The notes under the pieces are model-generated. The model ran no database searches. It had not been told where the DNA came from and saw only the letters and a program-made list of their open reading frames with translations. From NCBI GenBank assembly GCA_004212155.1, contig RXIG01000004.1:19855-83854 (forward strand): a stretch of DNA of 64,000 nt. The letters are read 5' to 3'. Both the position numbers and the translations under genes were made by a program. Below, piece by piece: positions 16,564 to 26,600 of the stretch (positions are counted from its first letter, which is position 1; every line of letters starts with the position of its first letter). The stretch is from an archaeon. Its GTDB lineage: Archaea; Methanobacteriota_B; Thermococci; Methanofastidiosales; NM3.

Positions 16564-17946
16564 ATGAGTAACCAACCAAAAAGATTGGGCAATTATAAAC
16601 AATTATTCTCGCTTTTTTTGTGCTTCCTGCTCGTGTCCGTTGCATTGGCATCTTCAGGCTGCATTGGGGGCGATGGAGACGGGGAGGAAGGACTGACCCT
16701 AACTGTAATAACACGTCATGATACTTCCATACAAGAAGCATTTGAAGGTCCGTTCCTTAATTCTACGTATGCCGAAGCGGCCAATGTCACAAAGGTGCGT
16801 TTCATGCAGCCAGTGCCCGGACTCTGGCCGCGCGCCATCGATCAGGGGGGCATTGACGTTGCATGGGGTGGAGGGCCCACACTATTTGATCAGTTGTCTG
16901 ACCTCGACTATCTTAAACCACTCACAAGCGATACGATGCAGTCCACACTTGCAGAAATTCAGGACAGCATCGGCGGCGCGCCGATGAAGCGTTACAATGA
17001 TTCCCAAGAGCCTGTATGGGTGGCAGCCGCCATATCGTCGTTTGGGTTCACGGTCAATCATAATGTGCTTGATGCATATGGTGTCGATACACCGCGAACA
17101 TGGGATGACCTGGCCAATCCCGAATACTACAAGGACCCACCGATAATCGGCATTGGCAATGCGCCCGACACAACGTCCAATACACGCATATACGAGATCA
17201 TTCTTCAAAATTACGGGTGGGAAGAAGGATGGATCAAGCTCACGGAGATCGCTGCCAACTCTGCAATCTATTACGGCTCCGTTGATGTGCTCAATGCAGT
17301 CGAGACAGGTAACGTTGCCATAGCGACAACCATTGACTTTTATGGCTATTCCTCCATGCAGGACTACCCAGAAACTGAATATATCATTCCCGAGGGGCAA
17401 TCACTGCTCAACGGCGATCCAATAGCAATAGTGAGCAACACCGAACAACTCGATGCAGCAGAGGCATTTGTGGAGTTCGTACTCTCTCCAGAGGGCCAAT
17501 CGGTCTGGCTTGATGAGAATATCAATAGGATGCCCGTTAGGGAGGATGCATTTGAAACGGAGTACGGAAAAACACGTACACAACTGCACGAACTGTTCAT
17601 CGAGACGATAAACAATCAGGGTATCGAGTTCTCAGATGCGCTAGCCAACTCGTATGAAGGTACCGTGGTGCCATACTGGGAAGCTGTGCTTGACAAGCCC
17701 CATCAGGACTTACGGAACGCTTGGAACGCGCTTATAACCGCGCGGGATGCGGGAAAGATCACCGAACAGGAATGGAACCAGTATATTGCGGAGCTGGGTC
17801 AACCGCTCATCACCCTCGAAGACGCCCAATCGCTCAATGACCAGATGCTTACCGATTCCGCGTTTGCAAACGAAAAATCGGTAGAGTGGGCGGAGGCAAA
17901 GCGACAACTGTATTCACAGATCGAAGAAGAGATAGAAAACCTTTAA
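16564..17946 (+). CDS. ABC transporter substrate-binding lipoprotein, iron(III)-type class
   Basis: A 460-residue extracellular binding protein. The start at 16564 gives a 20-residue basic N-region, a hydrophobic stretch (LFSLFLCFLLVSVALA) and the lipobox ASSGC, so the mature protein is lipid-anchored at Cys. A Gly/Asp/Glu linker leads into the binding fold: TLTVITRHDTSIQEAFEGPF, GGIDVAWGGGPTLFDQL, EAFVEFVLSPEGQ. This matches the AfuA/FbpA-like class that also includes thiamine and aminoethylphosphonate binders, so the ligand is not certain. A helical extension of about 100 residues follows the usual end of the fold. The permease follows after 55 bp; the likely ATPase is at 10.9 kb. Confidence 0.85.
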   Translation: MSNQPKRLGNYKQLFSLFLCFLLVSVALASSGCIGGDGDGEEGLTLTVITRHDTSIQEAFEGPFLNSTYAEAANVTKVRFMQPVPGLWPRAIDQGGIDVAWGGGPTLFDQLSDLDYLKPLTSDTMQSTLAEIQDSIGGAPMKRYNDSQEPVWVAAAISSFGFTVNHNVLDAYGVDTPRTWDDLANPEYYKDPPIIGIGNAPDTTSNTRIYEIILQNYGWEEGWIKLTEIAANSAIYYGSVDVLNAVETGNVAIATTIDFYGYSSMQDYPETEYIIPEGQSLLNGDPIAIVSNTEQLDAAEAFVEFVLSPEGQSVWLDENINRMPVREDAFETEYGKTRTQLHELFIETINNQGIEFSDALANSYEGTVVPYWEAVLDKPHQDLRNAWNALITARDAGKITEQEWNQYIAELGQPLITLEDAQSLNDQMLTDSAFANEKSVEWAEAKRQLYSQIEEEIENL

Positions 17947-18001
17947 AGCCGATTGCTCTACCTGTTCAGGTAGAGCTCATATCTTTTGATGGCGGGATCA
18001 G

Positions 18002-19807
18002 ATGCGAGGGCGTGACGGGGTACTGAGATTCATATCCAACTTGAGACAAGAACTGGATAAGCTCACTACCTTTCAGCTCACTCTCATCATCGTCGTTTTC
18101 CTCGTCTTCATGATCTGGCCACTGCTTTCGATAATCGGTGGCGCGTTCATTGATGATGGCTCTTTTACCACTCGTCATATGTCCGCGGTCTTTGATGACC
18201 CGGAGTTATGGAGGATGCCCAACGAATGGGAGCTTACGCTCTTTCGTAGTACAGAACGGGTCCTCATCATAGGACTTGTCGACTGCGGCGCCATATTTAA
18301 CTCCCTTTTCATTGCCTTATTCACCACTATCTTTTCCACCGTCATCGGCGTGATGCTTGCATACATCATGTACAAATATGAGTTCCGTGGAAAAGGCATA
18401 CTGAAAGGTCTTATCCTCATCCCGCTCATCGCGCCACCGTTTGTTGGCGCCCTGGGCGTACGTGAGTTCATATCTCAAAACGGCATCATCAATCAAGTGC
18501 TGTTCGAACAGCTCCACATACTACCACAGGCCATATGGATTACCGGCCTGCCAGCGATCATCCTTGTCGAAACACTACACTTCTATACGCTCGTCTATCT
18601 GAATGCGTATTCTTCGTTTGTCAATATTGATCCCTCCCTTGAGGAACAGGCAGAAAACATGGGTGCACGTGGGTTTTTCAAGTTCCGCTCCGTAACGTTG
18701 CCACTTGCAATGCCCGGCATTGAGGCTGGTGCCATTTTGACATTCATCCTCTCTCTCGAGGACCTTGGCACGCCCATCATCTTCTCCCAGGGGGCCTACA
18801 GCTATCCGGCCCGCCACACGATCACGTTGTATATCCTGAACAACTGGGCGCCTCAGTATATAGGTCAATACAACTTCAAGGTCATGGCGCTATGCGTGTT
18901 GTTGCTCGTCATGGCTCTGACGTGTTTCGTTATCATACGCAAGTACATCAGCTTGAAGCAATATGCGATGATGTCCAAGGGCGGAACATGGCAGCCAGTT
19001 ACCATCAAACCAAGCAGGAAGCAGCTCGTACTCTTTGGTATATTCATCGCCGGACTGTTGTCGTTTGCCCTGATGCCACATATCGGTATCCTCAAGCTAT
19101 CGCTTACACAAGGAGGCATTGGAGGGTTAACCCTCGCCAATTATAAATATATGTTCTCAAATGTGCATATGTATACACCTATTAAAAATAGTCTTATTTA
19201 TGCGTTTTCAGCCGTCTTCATCATCATCATTCTTGGCACAATGGCAGCATACATAATTGCTCGAAAGAAGTTGCCGGGCATCCTGGCTCTTGACATGCTT
19301 GTGACAATGCCACTTGCCATACCTGGCATCGTGCTGGGCATCGGAATGTTCGTGGTGTTTTACGGCACAGGCATATTCAGACCAGAGAACCCGGCATTCG
19401 TGATCGTTGCCGCATATGTGGTGAGGAAAATCCCATTTGCTGTGCGGGCCGCGTATGCGGGCCTGCAACAAACACACGAGGCTCTCGAAGAGGCATCGTT
19501 GAATGTGGGTGCTTCGAAGATCAAGACGTTGATTAAGATAACGTTGCCGCTCATATCCATGAGCATCGTAGCAGGCGCCATGCTGTCGTTTGTCTATGTG
19601 ATATCAGAGGTATCGACAAGCATACTGCTTGGTGCGACAAATCCCGAACTCGCACCCATCACGTGGAAGATCAAGGAGCTGTTCTTCCATGCCGACTTCA
19701 ACGAGGCTGCAGCACTTGGTGTGTTGTTGATGGTCATCCAGACCGTGTCAATCGTCACAACTAACTATCTGCTCAAGAACCGTGCAGCGGTAATGACAGG
19801 ATTATGA
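18002..19807 (+). CDS. ABC transporter permease, two fused domains (FbpB type)
   Basis: A 601-residue protein with about twelve transmembrane helices, made of two tandem binding-protein-dependent permease units. Each ends with an EAA-type loop for the ATPase: 'LEEQAENMGARGFFKFRSVTLP' near residues 210-235 and 'LEEASLNVGASKIKTLIKITLP' near 495-515 are clearly duplicated. This fused layout is typical of iron(III) and related importers, where one polypeptide replaces a permease pair. It lies 55 bp after the lipoprotein gene and nine bases before the phosphoesterase gene, so all three should be one operon. It lacks its own ATPase. Confidence 0.92.
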   Translation: MRGRDGVLRFISNLRQELDKLTTFQLTLIIVVFLVFMIWPLLSIIGGAFIDDGSFTTRHMSAVFDDPELWRMPNEWELTLFRSTERVLIIGLVDCGAIFNSLFIALFTTIFSTVIGVMLAYIMYKYEFRGKGILKGLILIPLIAPPFVGALGVREFISQNGIINQVLFEQLHILPQAIWITGLPAIILVETLHFYTLVYLNAYSSFVNIDPSLEEQAENMGARGFFKFRSVTLPLAMPGIEAGAILTFILSLEDLGTPIIFSQGAYSYPARHTITLYILNNWAPQYIGQYNFKVMALCVLLLVMALTCFVIIRKYISLKQYAMMSKGGTWQPVTIKPSRKQLVLFGIFIAGLLSFALMPHIGILKLSLTQGGIGGLTLANYKYMFSNVHMYTPIKNSLIYAFSAVFIIIILGTMAAYIIARKKLPGILALDMLVTMPLAIPGIVLGIGMFVVFYGTGIFRPENPAFVIVAAYVVRKIPFAVRAAYAGLQQTHEALEEASLNVGASKIKTLIKITLPLISMSIVAGAMLSFVYVISEVSTSILLGATNPELAPITWKIKELFFHADFNEAAALGVLLMVIQTVSIVTTNYLLKNRAAVMTGL

Positions 19808-19816
19808 GGTATTTCA

Positions 19817-21277
19817 ATGCATTCATTTTCTAGAATAGCCGGTATTGCAGTGATACTGCTTCTGCTATGCGCAGGAATGGTTTCTGCACCGCCAGTAAAG
19901 GAATTAGACCTTCCAGATGCCGACATCGTCGTGGAAGGCGCCATCATAACTGATGTTGATGAGACCAACATAACGATACGTGCATATTCAAACGTTATTG
20001 AGATCGATGCCAGCGTCACAGATAGGGAATACACCTTCATGGTACGTAATGTGCGGGTTGATGACCTGGATGTCGAGGGGGTGCCGGATTATGTACCTGT
20101 GTCTTCGACGTCGATATCGTTCGTGGTGGCTCCCGCTACTACCACATCAATCACGATCTCGAACACCGCGTCCGATACCGGTTCTTTCAAATTCGTCGTC
20201 GTTGGCGACAATCGAGACGGCCCTGAGACGTTCACCACGATTCTCGAGGAGATAAACGCAGATTCCTATGCATTCTGCATCAATACTGGTGACATCATAT
20301 CATCTGGCAGACGAGATCAGTTCCAAGAATTCATGGACATGGTAGATGATCTTGCCATACCGCTGTATGTTTCCATAGGCAATCATGAGCTCTACAACAA
20401 CTCCCCCGAACATGCCATGGAGTTCCTTGGTGAGGTGAATTATTCGTTTGAATACGGTAACACGCTCTTTGTCATACTGGATGACTCGAATTACACCATA
20501 TCCGACGGGCAATATGAATGGATGGACGGCGTGATGGCATCAACGACGAAGGAAAACATCATCGTCTCTGCGCACATACCACCGTACGATCCGCGTGAAG
20601 GTGAAGACCATTGCCTCAACGAGGCGGATGCGCTACGATTTGAAACCTTCATGGCAGATCACGATGTCGACCTCGTACTTGCAGGACATATCCACATGTA
20701 CGATCATACAGTCATCAAAGGCGTTGACTATATCGTCACGGCTGGCGCCGGAGCACCCCTTTATGCCGACGAGGAAGAAGGGGGATTTTTCCATTATACC
20801 GTGGTTTCAGTCGAGGGGCAAGAAATAACGCATGAAGTGGTGAAGGTCACATCTCCCCTCTACACGATGGAGCGTGCACACGACCGGCTCACAGAAGCAG
20901 AAGAGATGTATAACACGACATATGAGGACCTCCAGAAAACAAGGCAGCTTTGCGAAACGCTTGAAGAAAAGGGGCGTGACATGAATGCATACTTCTCTAT
21001 GCTCGAGAATGCAGAGGAGACCCTTGGCGACGCACATGAGAACCTCGAATTAGCGCAGATCAAGTATGCTAACGAGTATTACCGTGAAACGTATGCTACG
21101 GCGAACGCTGCGCATTCCTATGCGCTCCAAGCGAACGTGACGATAGACTCAGTCTATGAAGAGGCAGTCGAATTGTCCATGGAAGAGGATTCATCCCCTA
21201 TGGTGTATGTCGTTTTGTTAGTTGTCTTCATAGTGGCTGGTGCGATAGCTGTGGCAATGATGCGAAGAAGAGGTTAG
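19817..21277 (+). CDS. Secreted, membrane-anchored calcineurin-like metallophosphoesterase
   Basis: A 486-residue protein: signal peptide (IAVILLLLCAGMVSA), an N-terminal beta domain to about residue 120, then a metallophosphoesterase domain. That domain has VVVGDNRDG (130), NTGDI, SIGNHE (188), SAHIP and LAGHIHMYDH (291). These are the usual metal ligands except that the first motif is GDNR rather than GDxH, a known subclass. A coiled coil (about 350-440) and a C-terminal helix ending MMRRRG follow, placing the enzyme outside the membrane. It is nine bases after the permease gene with GAGGT before its ATG, so it belongs to the importer operon. It may free phosphate or strip phosphate from the imported ligand; the substrate is unknown. 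Confidence 0.87.
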   Translation: MHSFSRIAGIAVILLLLCAGMVSAPPVKELDLPDADIVVEGAIITDVDETNITIRAYSNVIEIDASVTDREYTFMVRNVRVDDLDVEGVPDYVPVSSTSISFVVAPATTTSITISNTASDTGSFKFVVVGDNRDGPETFTTILEEINADSYAFCINTGDIISSGRRDQFQEFMDMVDDLAIPLYVSIGNHELYNNSPEHAMEFLGEVNYSFEYGNTLFVILDDSNYTISDGQYEWMDGVMASTTKENIIVSAHIPPYDPREGEDHCLNEADALRFETFMADHDVDLVLAGHIHMYDHTVIKGVDYIVTAGAGAPLYADEEEGGFFHYTVVSVEGQEITHEVVKVTSPLYTMERAHDRLTEAEEMYNTTYEDLQKTRQLCETLEEKGRDMNAYFSMLENAEETLGDAHENLELAQIKYANEYYRETYATANAAHSYALQANVTIDSVYEEAVELSMEEDSSPMVYVVLLVVFIVAGAIAVAMMRRRG

Positions 21278-21684
21278 AGATCCACGAGCGCCATCCTTTC
21301 GTAGACGGCGCGCTGAAGATCTTCATGAGGGCTTATGTCATAGGCCCTCATTACCTTTTGCTTGTTTGCCATGAATGATATTTCCTGTATATTATCTCGT
21401 AAGGTGCCATCTAACACTATGATGCCTACGACGTCCTCGATACTCTTTGGGCCGAACTCAAGCGCCTTTGCTATTTGTTTTTTTCCTGATAACCGAACAA
21501 GGAACTCGATTGGCAGTTTGTTCGCGATATTTTGATTTTTTTCCATGGCCAATATTGCCATTTTAGCAGCGAAGAGCGCTTGTTGTTTGGATAGAATGTA
21601 ATTAGGATTAAATATAAGTATATTTTCTTCATTTTTTTCAATTATATCTACTAAATCTTGTTCTTTAACAATATACGCTTCCAT
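21274..21684 (-). CDS. cgi121: KEOPS complex subunit Cgi121
   Basis: A 136-residue protein matching Cgi121. The core NIANKLPIEFLVRLSGKKQIAKALEFG and the C-terminal YERMALVDL, which docks on Bud32, align by eye with archaeal members; I judged this without a search. Cgi121 binds tRNA 3' ends and assists Kae1/Bud32 in making N6-threonylcarbamoyladenosine at position 37. Other KEOPS genes are not adjacent; a Pcc1-like protein is encoded at 36 kb. A TATA-like TATATTAAT near 21703-21711 lies about 22 bp before the ATG, suggesting a leaderless message. The 3' end overlaps the phosphoesterase gene by four bases. Confidence 0.8.
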   Translation of the reverse strand: MEAYIVKEQDLVDIIEKNEENILIFNPNYILSKQQALFAAKMAILAMEKNQNIANKLPIEFLVRLSGKKQIAKALEFGPKSIEDVVGIIVLDGTLRDNIQEISFMANKQKVMRAYDISPHEDLQRAVYERMALVDL

Positions 21685-21799
21685 GATTCAAGATACTCTG
21701 GATGATATATTAATGTTTCTGAGTTTGTATTTGAAGTATAAGCATTATTAGATACTTTTAGTCACTATTATAATTTAACATACGTTTAAAACCGAAACG

Positions 21800-21808
21800 T
21801 TTATAAAT
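21800..21808 (+). promoter_or_regulatory. TATA box of the cdrS-ftsZ operon
   Basis: TTTATAAAT lies 61 bp before the ATG of the RHH gene. It predicts a leader of about 35 bases containing AGGGGC shortly before the start. Confidence 0.5.
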
Positions 21809-21864
21809 GATATTATCCTCATATTATGTAGACAATATCCTCATAGCATAGGGGCACGACTAAA

Positions 21865-22086
21865 ATGCAACTTTTGTCTATTCAGTTACCGGAGGCATAT
21901 ATCGCGGGTATAGACATGCTCGTGCTGTCAGGCTACTTTCCAAATCGTAGTGAAGCTATACGCAGCGCTGTTCGTGACCTAATTAGAAGCGAGCTCGGCG
22001 GCTTCCAGAATATCCGTGATTCATACATGATGATGCAAGCCCAAAAATCAAGCAATGGCGTCAATGAGGATATAGATGAGTTGTGA
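21865..22086 (+). CDS. Ribbon-helix-helix regulator, CdrS-like
   Basis: A 73-residue protein with a textbook ribbon-helix-helix domain: beta strand LLSIQLPEAY, helix YIAGIDMLVLSG, turn YFPNRSEAIRSAVRDLI. A short acidic tail follows. It is 33 bases before ftsZ and surely cotranscribed. In haloarchaea, the short RHH protein CdrS is encoded in an operon with ftsZ2 and controls cell-division genes. The same arrangement here makes a CdrS orthologue the best guess. It probably binds DNA as a dimer and may regulate its own operon. Confidence 0.85.
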   Translation: MQLLSIQLPEAYIAGIDMLVLSGYFPNRSEAIRSAVRDLIRSELGGFQNIRDSYMMMQAQKSSNGVNEDIDEL

Positions 22087-22119
22087 TCAACTTTCAATAG
22101 GGGTAGGAGGAATAAATGG

Positions 22120-23235
22120 ATGAAAAGCATAATCGCGAACGCAAATCGTTACACTGATGGCACCAATGTAATGAGCGACGAAACCTTTGGCAAAGCCCGC
22201 ATCGTTGTTGTAGGGTGTGGTGGCGCCGGAAACAACACCATTACACGACTGCATATGCTTGGCGGCATAACGGGCGCTCAGACACTGGCCATCAATACTG
22301 ACAAACAGCATCTAGCCATAACTGAGGCTGATGCAAAGATACTAATCGGCAAGGACCTTACCGAGGGTCTTGGGGCCGGAGGGGATCCAGAACGCGGCTA
22401 CAAGGCCGCTGAGGAGAGCCGCCAGGAACTCAAGCAATGCCTTGATGGTGCTCACCTTGTGTTCATCACCGCAGGCATGGGTGGTGGCACAGGTACTGGA
22501 TCTGCTTCGGTCGTAGCCGAGATAGCAAAGTCATGTGGCGCACTCGTTATAGGTGTTGTCACGTTACCTTTCAAGATGGAAGGGGGACCTCGCCAGAAGA
22601 AGGCGGAGCTGGGGCTCAATATGCTTAATTCTATTGCTGATACAGTCATTACACTCGATAATAATAAATTGCTCCAACTTGTGCCAAACCAGCCCGTGAA
22701 CTATGCATTCTCTGTGGCTGATGAAGTCCTAGCAGAGATGGTAAAGGGACTGTCTGAAACGATCACGACACCCAGTCTTGTCAATCTCGACTTTGCAGAT
22801 ATCCGCGCCGTAATGCACAGCGGTGGATATGCCATGATCGGTGTCGGCGAGTCAAATACGAAAAATAGGGCCGAGGAGGCTGTTGTTGAGGCACTCAAGA
22901 ACAAGCTACTTGAGGTGGACTACAGCAACGCACGCGGCGCACTCGTTCACGTATCGGGCGGTGCCGACATGAGCCTATCTGAGGCCAACATGGTCGGCGA
23001 GCTCATCTGCAAGCAAATAGGCAAAGAGGCCAACGTCACATGGGGTGCCCGCATCGATGAGAATCTCAAGGATTCCATGCGCGTCATGCTCATACTGACG
23101 GGAGTTACCTCTCCCTGGATCTCCGGTAGGGAGGCCGACGGTGGAAAGGTGAGCTTCAAAGACTTTAGCTCCTTAGAGCAAAAGCGCAAAGGCGGGATCA
23201 ATTGGGCCGACTTCGGTATCCATAGGATTCGTTAG
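22120..23235 (+). CDS. ftsZ: Cell-division GTPase FtsZ, FtsZ2-like
   Basis: A 371-residue tubulin-family GTPase. It has the N-terminal loop GCGGAGNN, the tubulin signature GGGTGTGS near residue 121, and the T7-loop region [11 protein letters not shown] that activates GTP hydrolysis. FtsZ polymerises into the division ring. The C-terminal end [17 protein letters not shown]...[24 protein letters not shown] resembles haloarchaeal FtsZ2, which fits the upstream CdrS-like gene. Start: GGAGG at 22106-22110 is nine bases before the ATG. An out-of-frame ATG at 22116 would give only a 13-codon peptide. A later in-frame ATG at 22171 is possible but would shorten the N-terminus. Confidence 0.93.
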   Translation: MKSIIANANRYTDGTNVMSDETFGKARIVVVGCGGAGNNTITRLHMLGGITGAQTLAINTDKQHLAITEADAKILIGKDLTEGLGAGGDPERGYKAAEESRQELKQCLDGAHLVFITAGMGGGTGTGSASVVAEIAKSCGALVIGVVTLPFKMEGGPRQKKAELGLNMLNSIADTVITLDNNKLLQLVPNQPVNYAFSVADEVLAEMVKGLSETITTPSLVNLDFADIRAVMHSGGYAMIGVGESNTKNRAEEAVVEALKNKLLEVDYSNARGALVHVSGGADMSLSEANMVGELICKQIGKEANVTWGARIDENLKDSMRVMLILTGVTSPWISGREADGGKVSFKDFSSLEQKRKGGINWADFGIHRIR

Positions 23236-23298
23236 TCATTTGATTCCTCCCCCCTTTTCTTTTTTGTCTTGAGGGCTTGAGGTGCATACCTTAGTTAA

Positions 23299-23322
23299 CA
23301 CCATTAGTGCATACTAATGGTG
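23299..23322. repeat. Perfect 9-bp inverted repeat downstream of ftsZ
   Basis: CACCATTAG (23299-23307) and CTAATGGTG (23314-23322) surround a 6-base TGCATA spacer. The same GTGCATAC core occurs just upstream at 23283-23290. The 409-bp gap (23236-23644) also holds a pyrimidine-rich tract after ftsZ (23246-23268), a TACCA/TGGTA inverted repeat near 23401-23417, and a TATA-like element at 23548-23556 for the next gene. No tRNA or other RNA gene was recognised. Confidence 0.5.
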
Positions 23323-23644
23323 CCTCTGGGCACAGAGTGAAAATTTCATCATACTGCTTTCAATACATATGTAGGAAGATTCGTTTCGTATCATGCTATG
23401 TACCAGCACATGTGGTATCATGGCGGTTGTGATGATAAGCTCATTTATATTCTGTTAAAAACTCAAACCAATGTGTTTAACTCCATCGTAGTTTGCATTA
23501 TCTCATGTTTTTGAGCAGTTCTTTAAAAATAATGAAAAGGAAAGTATTTTATAACTGCTTAGGTTAGTAGTATAGTATGGATTCTGGCCCCATACGGTCG
23601 CCTGTAGGAACTTTTTCTATCCGCCGTTTAGGCAGGTGGAGCGG

Positions 23645-26600
23645 ATGAGAAACACGGTTACTGTCTTCACACTGTTCATCATTGTGGGAAGTCTGCTTGC
23701 TATCGGATTTGAAAGTGGCTTTGTCTCCTCTCAGATTTCGGGAGAAGGATACTACTCGTCTGGTGTAAATCATTTTCAATCTTTGTTTAGCAATGTATTG
23801 TTCCTTTTCATCTTCGGTGGGCTTACTGTCTTTTTGGTTCTAATGCGAAAAAAGGAATCGCTCATCGGCAAGGTCTTTGGGAAGATACCGCGAGGGCAGG
23901 AGCTCGCTGATACGGAAACCGCTCTTTACATTCCACTTGCAGTATTTGCTGTCTTGACGATCCTTTCTGCCTGGAATCTTTGGGGAACACTCAACTGGTC
24001 ATGGGACCTTCCGAGTAAGTATTTTGGCACGTTTTACTGGACAGGCATCTCCCTTGCCATCGTTGGCGGATTGATACGCAGCGCCATCGTGTTCATTCCA
24101 CTTACGTCGCGGCGTAGCATCCTGTATACCTTGCTAAAAGGAGGAATAGGACAGCGTGAACAACCGGTGCCGTTTGAGGCACCATGGAAGTTCTTCATAC
24201 CCTGGACGATTTTGAAGTTTGCGCTAGGCATATGGCTTTTTTCGGACATGATGCTTGGTCTTTGGTTTGTGGGAGGCAACGGAATCACGCTCTTTACTCA
24301 TGATACTCATGCGATTTACTCTGAACTGCTCATCATCGGCCCATCCTTGGCGGGTGCTATCACCTATCGGTTGTTCATTTACGTGCTCCACAACCTGATG
24401 AGCCTTGGACAGTCGTTCAACACGTTGTTCACCTATGGTACCACTGATGAATCAGGGTACGGACCGATAGTCGGGCGCTTCATGCGTGTTCTAAGCGTGG
24501 CCCTTCTCTTCTGGGCCATCAACTCCTTGTTTGGCATCACGGGGCAATTCGAGTCGCTCGTGGGTCCCTATCGTCACGATCTGTTTGCCTACATGGTCGA
24601 GGTGGGAGCAGGTATCACATTGTTTACATTGGGGGGTTTATTCCTTTCTAGCGATCGAAAGAGAATGCTTATTCGGACTATATCATCCGGAGCCCTGGCA
24701 GTGTTCCTCCTGGCCTTCGTATTCTATTATAGTCCCGATACGCGTGTTACGTCCGGATTTTTCGTTGGTATCATAGTGCCCGCTGTGATTTTTGCATTGT
24801 GGTACCTCTTTTTGCAAGAACGCGTGCAAGAGCGTCTCACAAGCTCATTCAGTGCATCGGATGAGGACACCAACCGACTGCGTGTTTACAGCACGGTCAT
24901 GATAGTGGTCGTGATCATGTTCGTCTCACTCGTTGCCGGATCCGTGGGGAGCAATCTGTGGCTTAGGCCGCAACACCGGCAGGACCCCCTTAACATCAAT
25001 GCGGATATCATCGAAAAAGAGCTTGCATTGAATGCTTTTAGCTCGGGTCTTGATTTCGAAGAGATCTTTTGGGACTTTGCTCAGGAAGATACTGTGGCTT
25101 CAGTTGGTGACATCGACTCCCTCATATCCCAGAATCAGGACACGTTCGATATCGTCCGGTTGTGGGACAGGGAACGTATCGTCACGCGGGTACGCCCCAC
25201 TGTTGGGGTAAAATATCTTGAGATGGGTGACACCGACGTCATACGCCTGACGGAGGATGGACCTCTCCGGCAGTACTGGTTCACTCCGAAAAACCTCAAT
25301 CTCGAGGAGATCCTTGCGGGGTCTGAGAATGCATGGTACAACGAGCACAAGGTTTACACGCACAGCATAGGCTATATCGGTATCGAAGCACTTTCAGGGT
25401 CGTTTGTCAACTGGCCGTGGCTCAACAATAACATATACTTTGGTGAGGGGGAGTATAGGGGATTCATCTACGACTACGAGGACAATGAGATCGAGGGCAA
25501 TTATACTGGTTCTACCGTTCGTCCCTCACTTCCCATACGAGATGTGTTTGTTCAGGAATTTCCCCGTCTCTTCAGGGGTGAGACGGTCGCATACATGAAC
25601 ATCTTCAAAATGGCGGGAGAGCTGTTTCCTTATCTCAAGATCGACTCCGATCCGTACATAGTCATCGATGATACCGACACCGTATGGTATTCAATGGATG
25701 CTGGCGTCAACATCGCAACTTCCAAGATACCACTCGTAAAGGCACCCTACGTGCGCCCCATTCTAAAGATTCTGATCAACACTGAAACGGGCGAATACGA
25801 CATATATTATGTGGAGAATAGCAACGATGAAATAGTCCTGCCGCTCATCCGTTCGGTATATGGTGATGAGATAAAGCCGTTGGAGGAATCACCCGCATGG
25901 TACAAGCGACAGCTTAGGTACCCTGAGATATTCATGACCTCTCAGGTAGAGATCATGAATACGTATCATGTCAACTCTTCGAGCTACCTTCCCGATGTCG
26001 AGGAAATAACCACCCTGGCCCGTCTCCAGACTTACGTGAACGAGAAGGACTTCTTCGAGATCCCTAAGGGGGAGGATTTACGTCATGTGCTGCAAACGTT
26101 CTTTGGCAAGAAGGAGTTCGTCTCGATGATAGCCGTCGAGTTCAGTGGCCGGCAGATCCTCAACATACCGGGGCTATGGGTCATGAAGAACAGCTACGAT
26201 GAGTATGGTACCATGACGCTTATCCGTGTTCCCTCCAGTGCGCAAGAAGAGTTGCGCGTCATAGGGACAAGCGTGGTGCCCGATGCGTTAAACGCTGACG
26301 AGGAGATCAGCTTCTGGAAGCGCACCCAAGAGGACCGAGACCAAGGAAATATGATCATTTACCGTATCGGTGAGCGCCTCTATTACTTTGTTCCATTCTA
26401 TACGGGTATGAACAAGACGGTGACGCTCCAGAAGGTGGCATGTGTCAGGGCCCATACTGGTAGTCAGCAGGAATCCATCAATGTCGGATTCGCTGATAGT
26501 CCTGAAGCAGCTTTCAGGAATCTACAACTTGAACTTCTTGCCTCACGTATCTCGGGCCGTAACATCGGCACGTACCAAGAGGCGATAAAGGTCATCTCAG

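Noticed and set aside
22116..22157. 13-codon frame overlapping the ftsZ start, possible leader peptide
   Set aside because: GGAGG lies five bases before it, but such a short frame is expected by chance and ftsZ starts four bases later with acceptable spacing.
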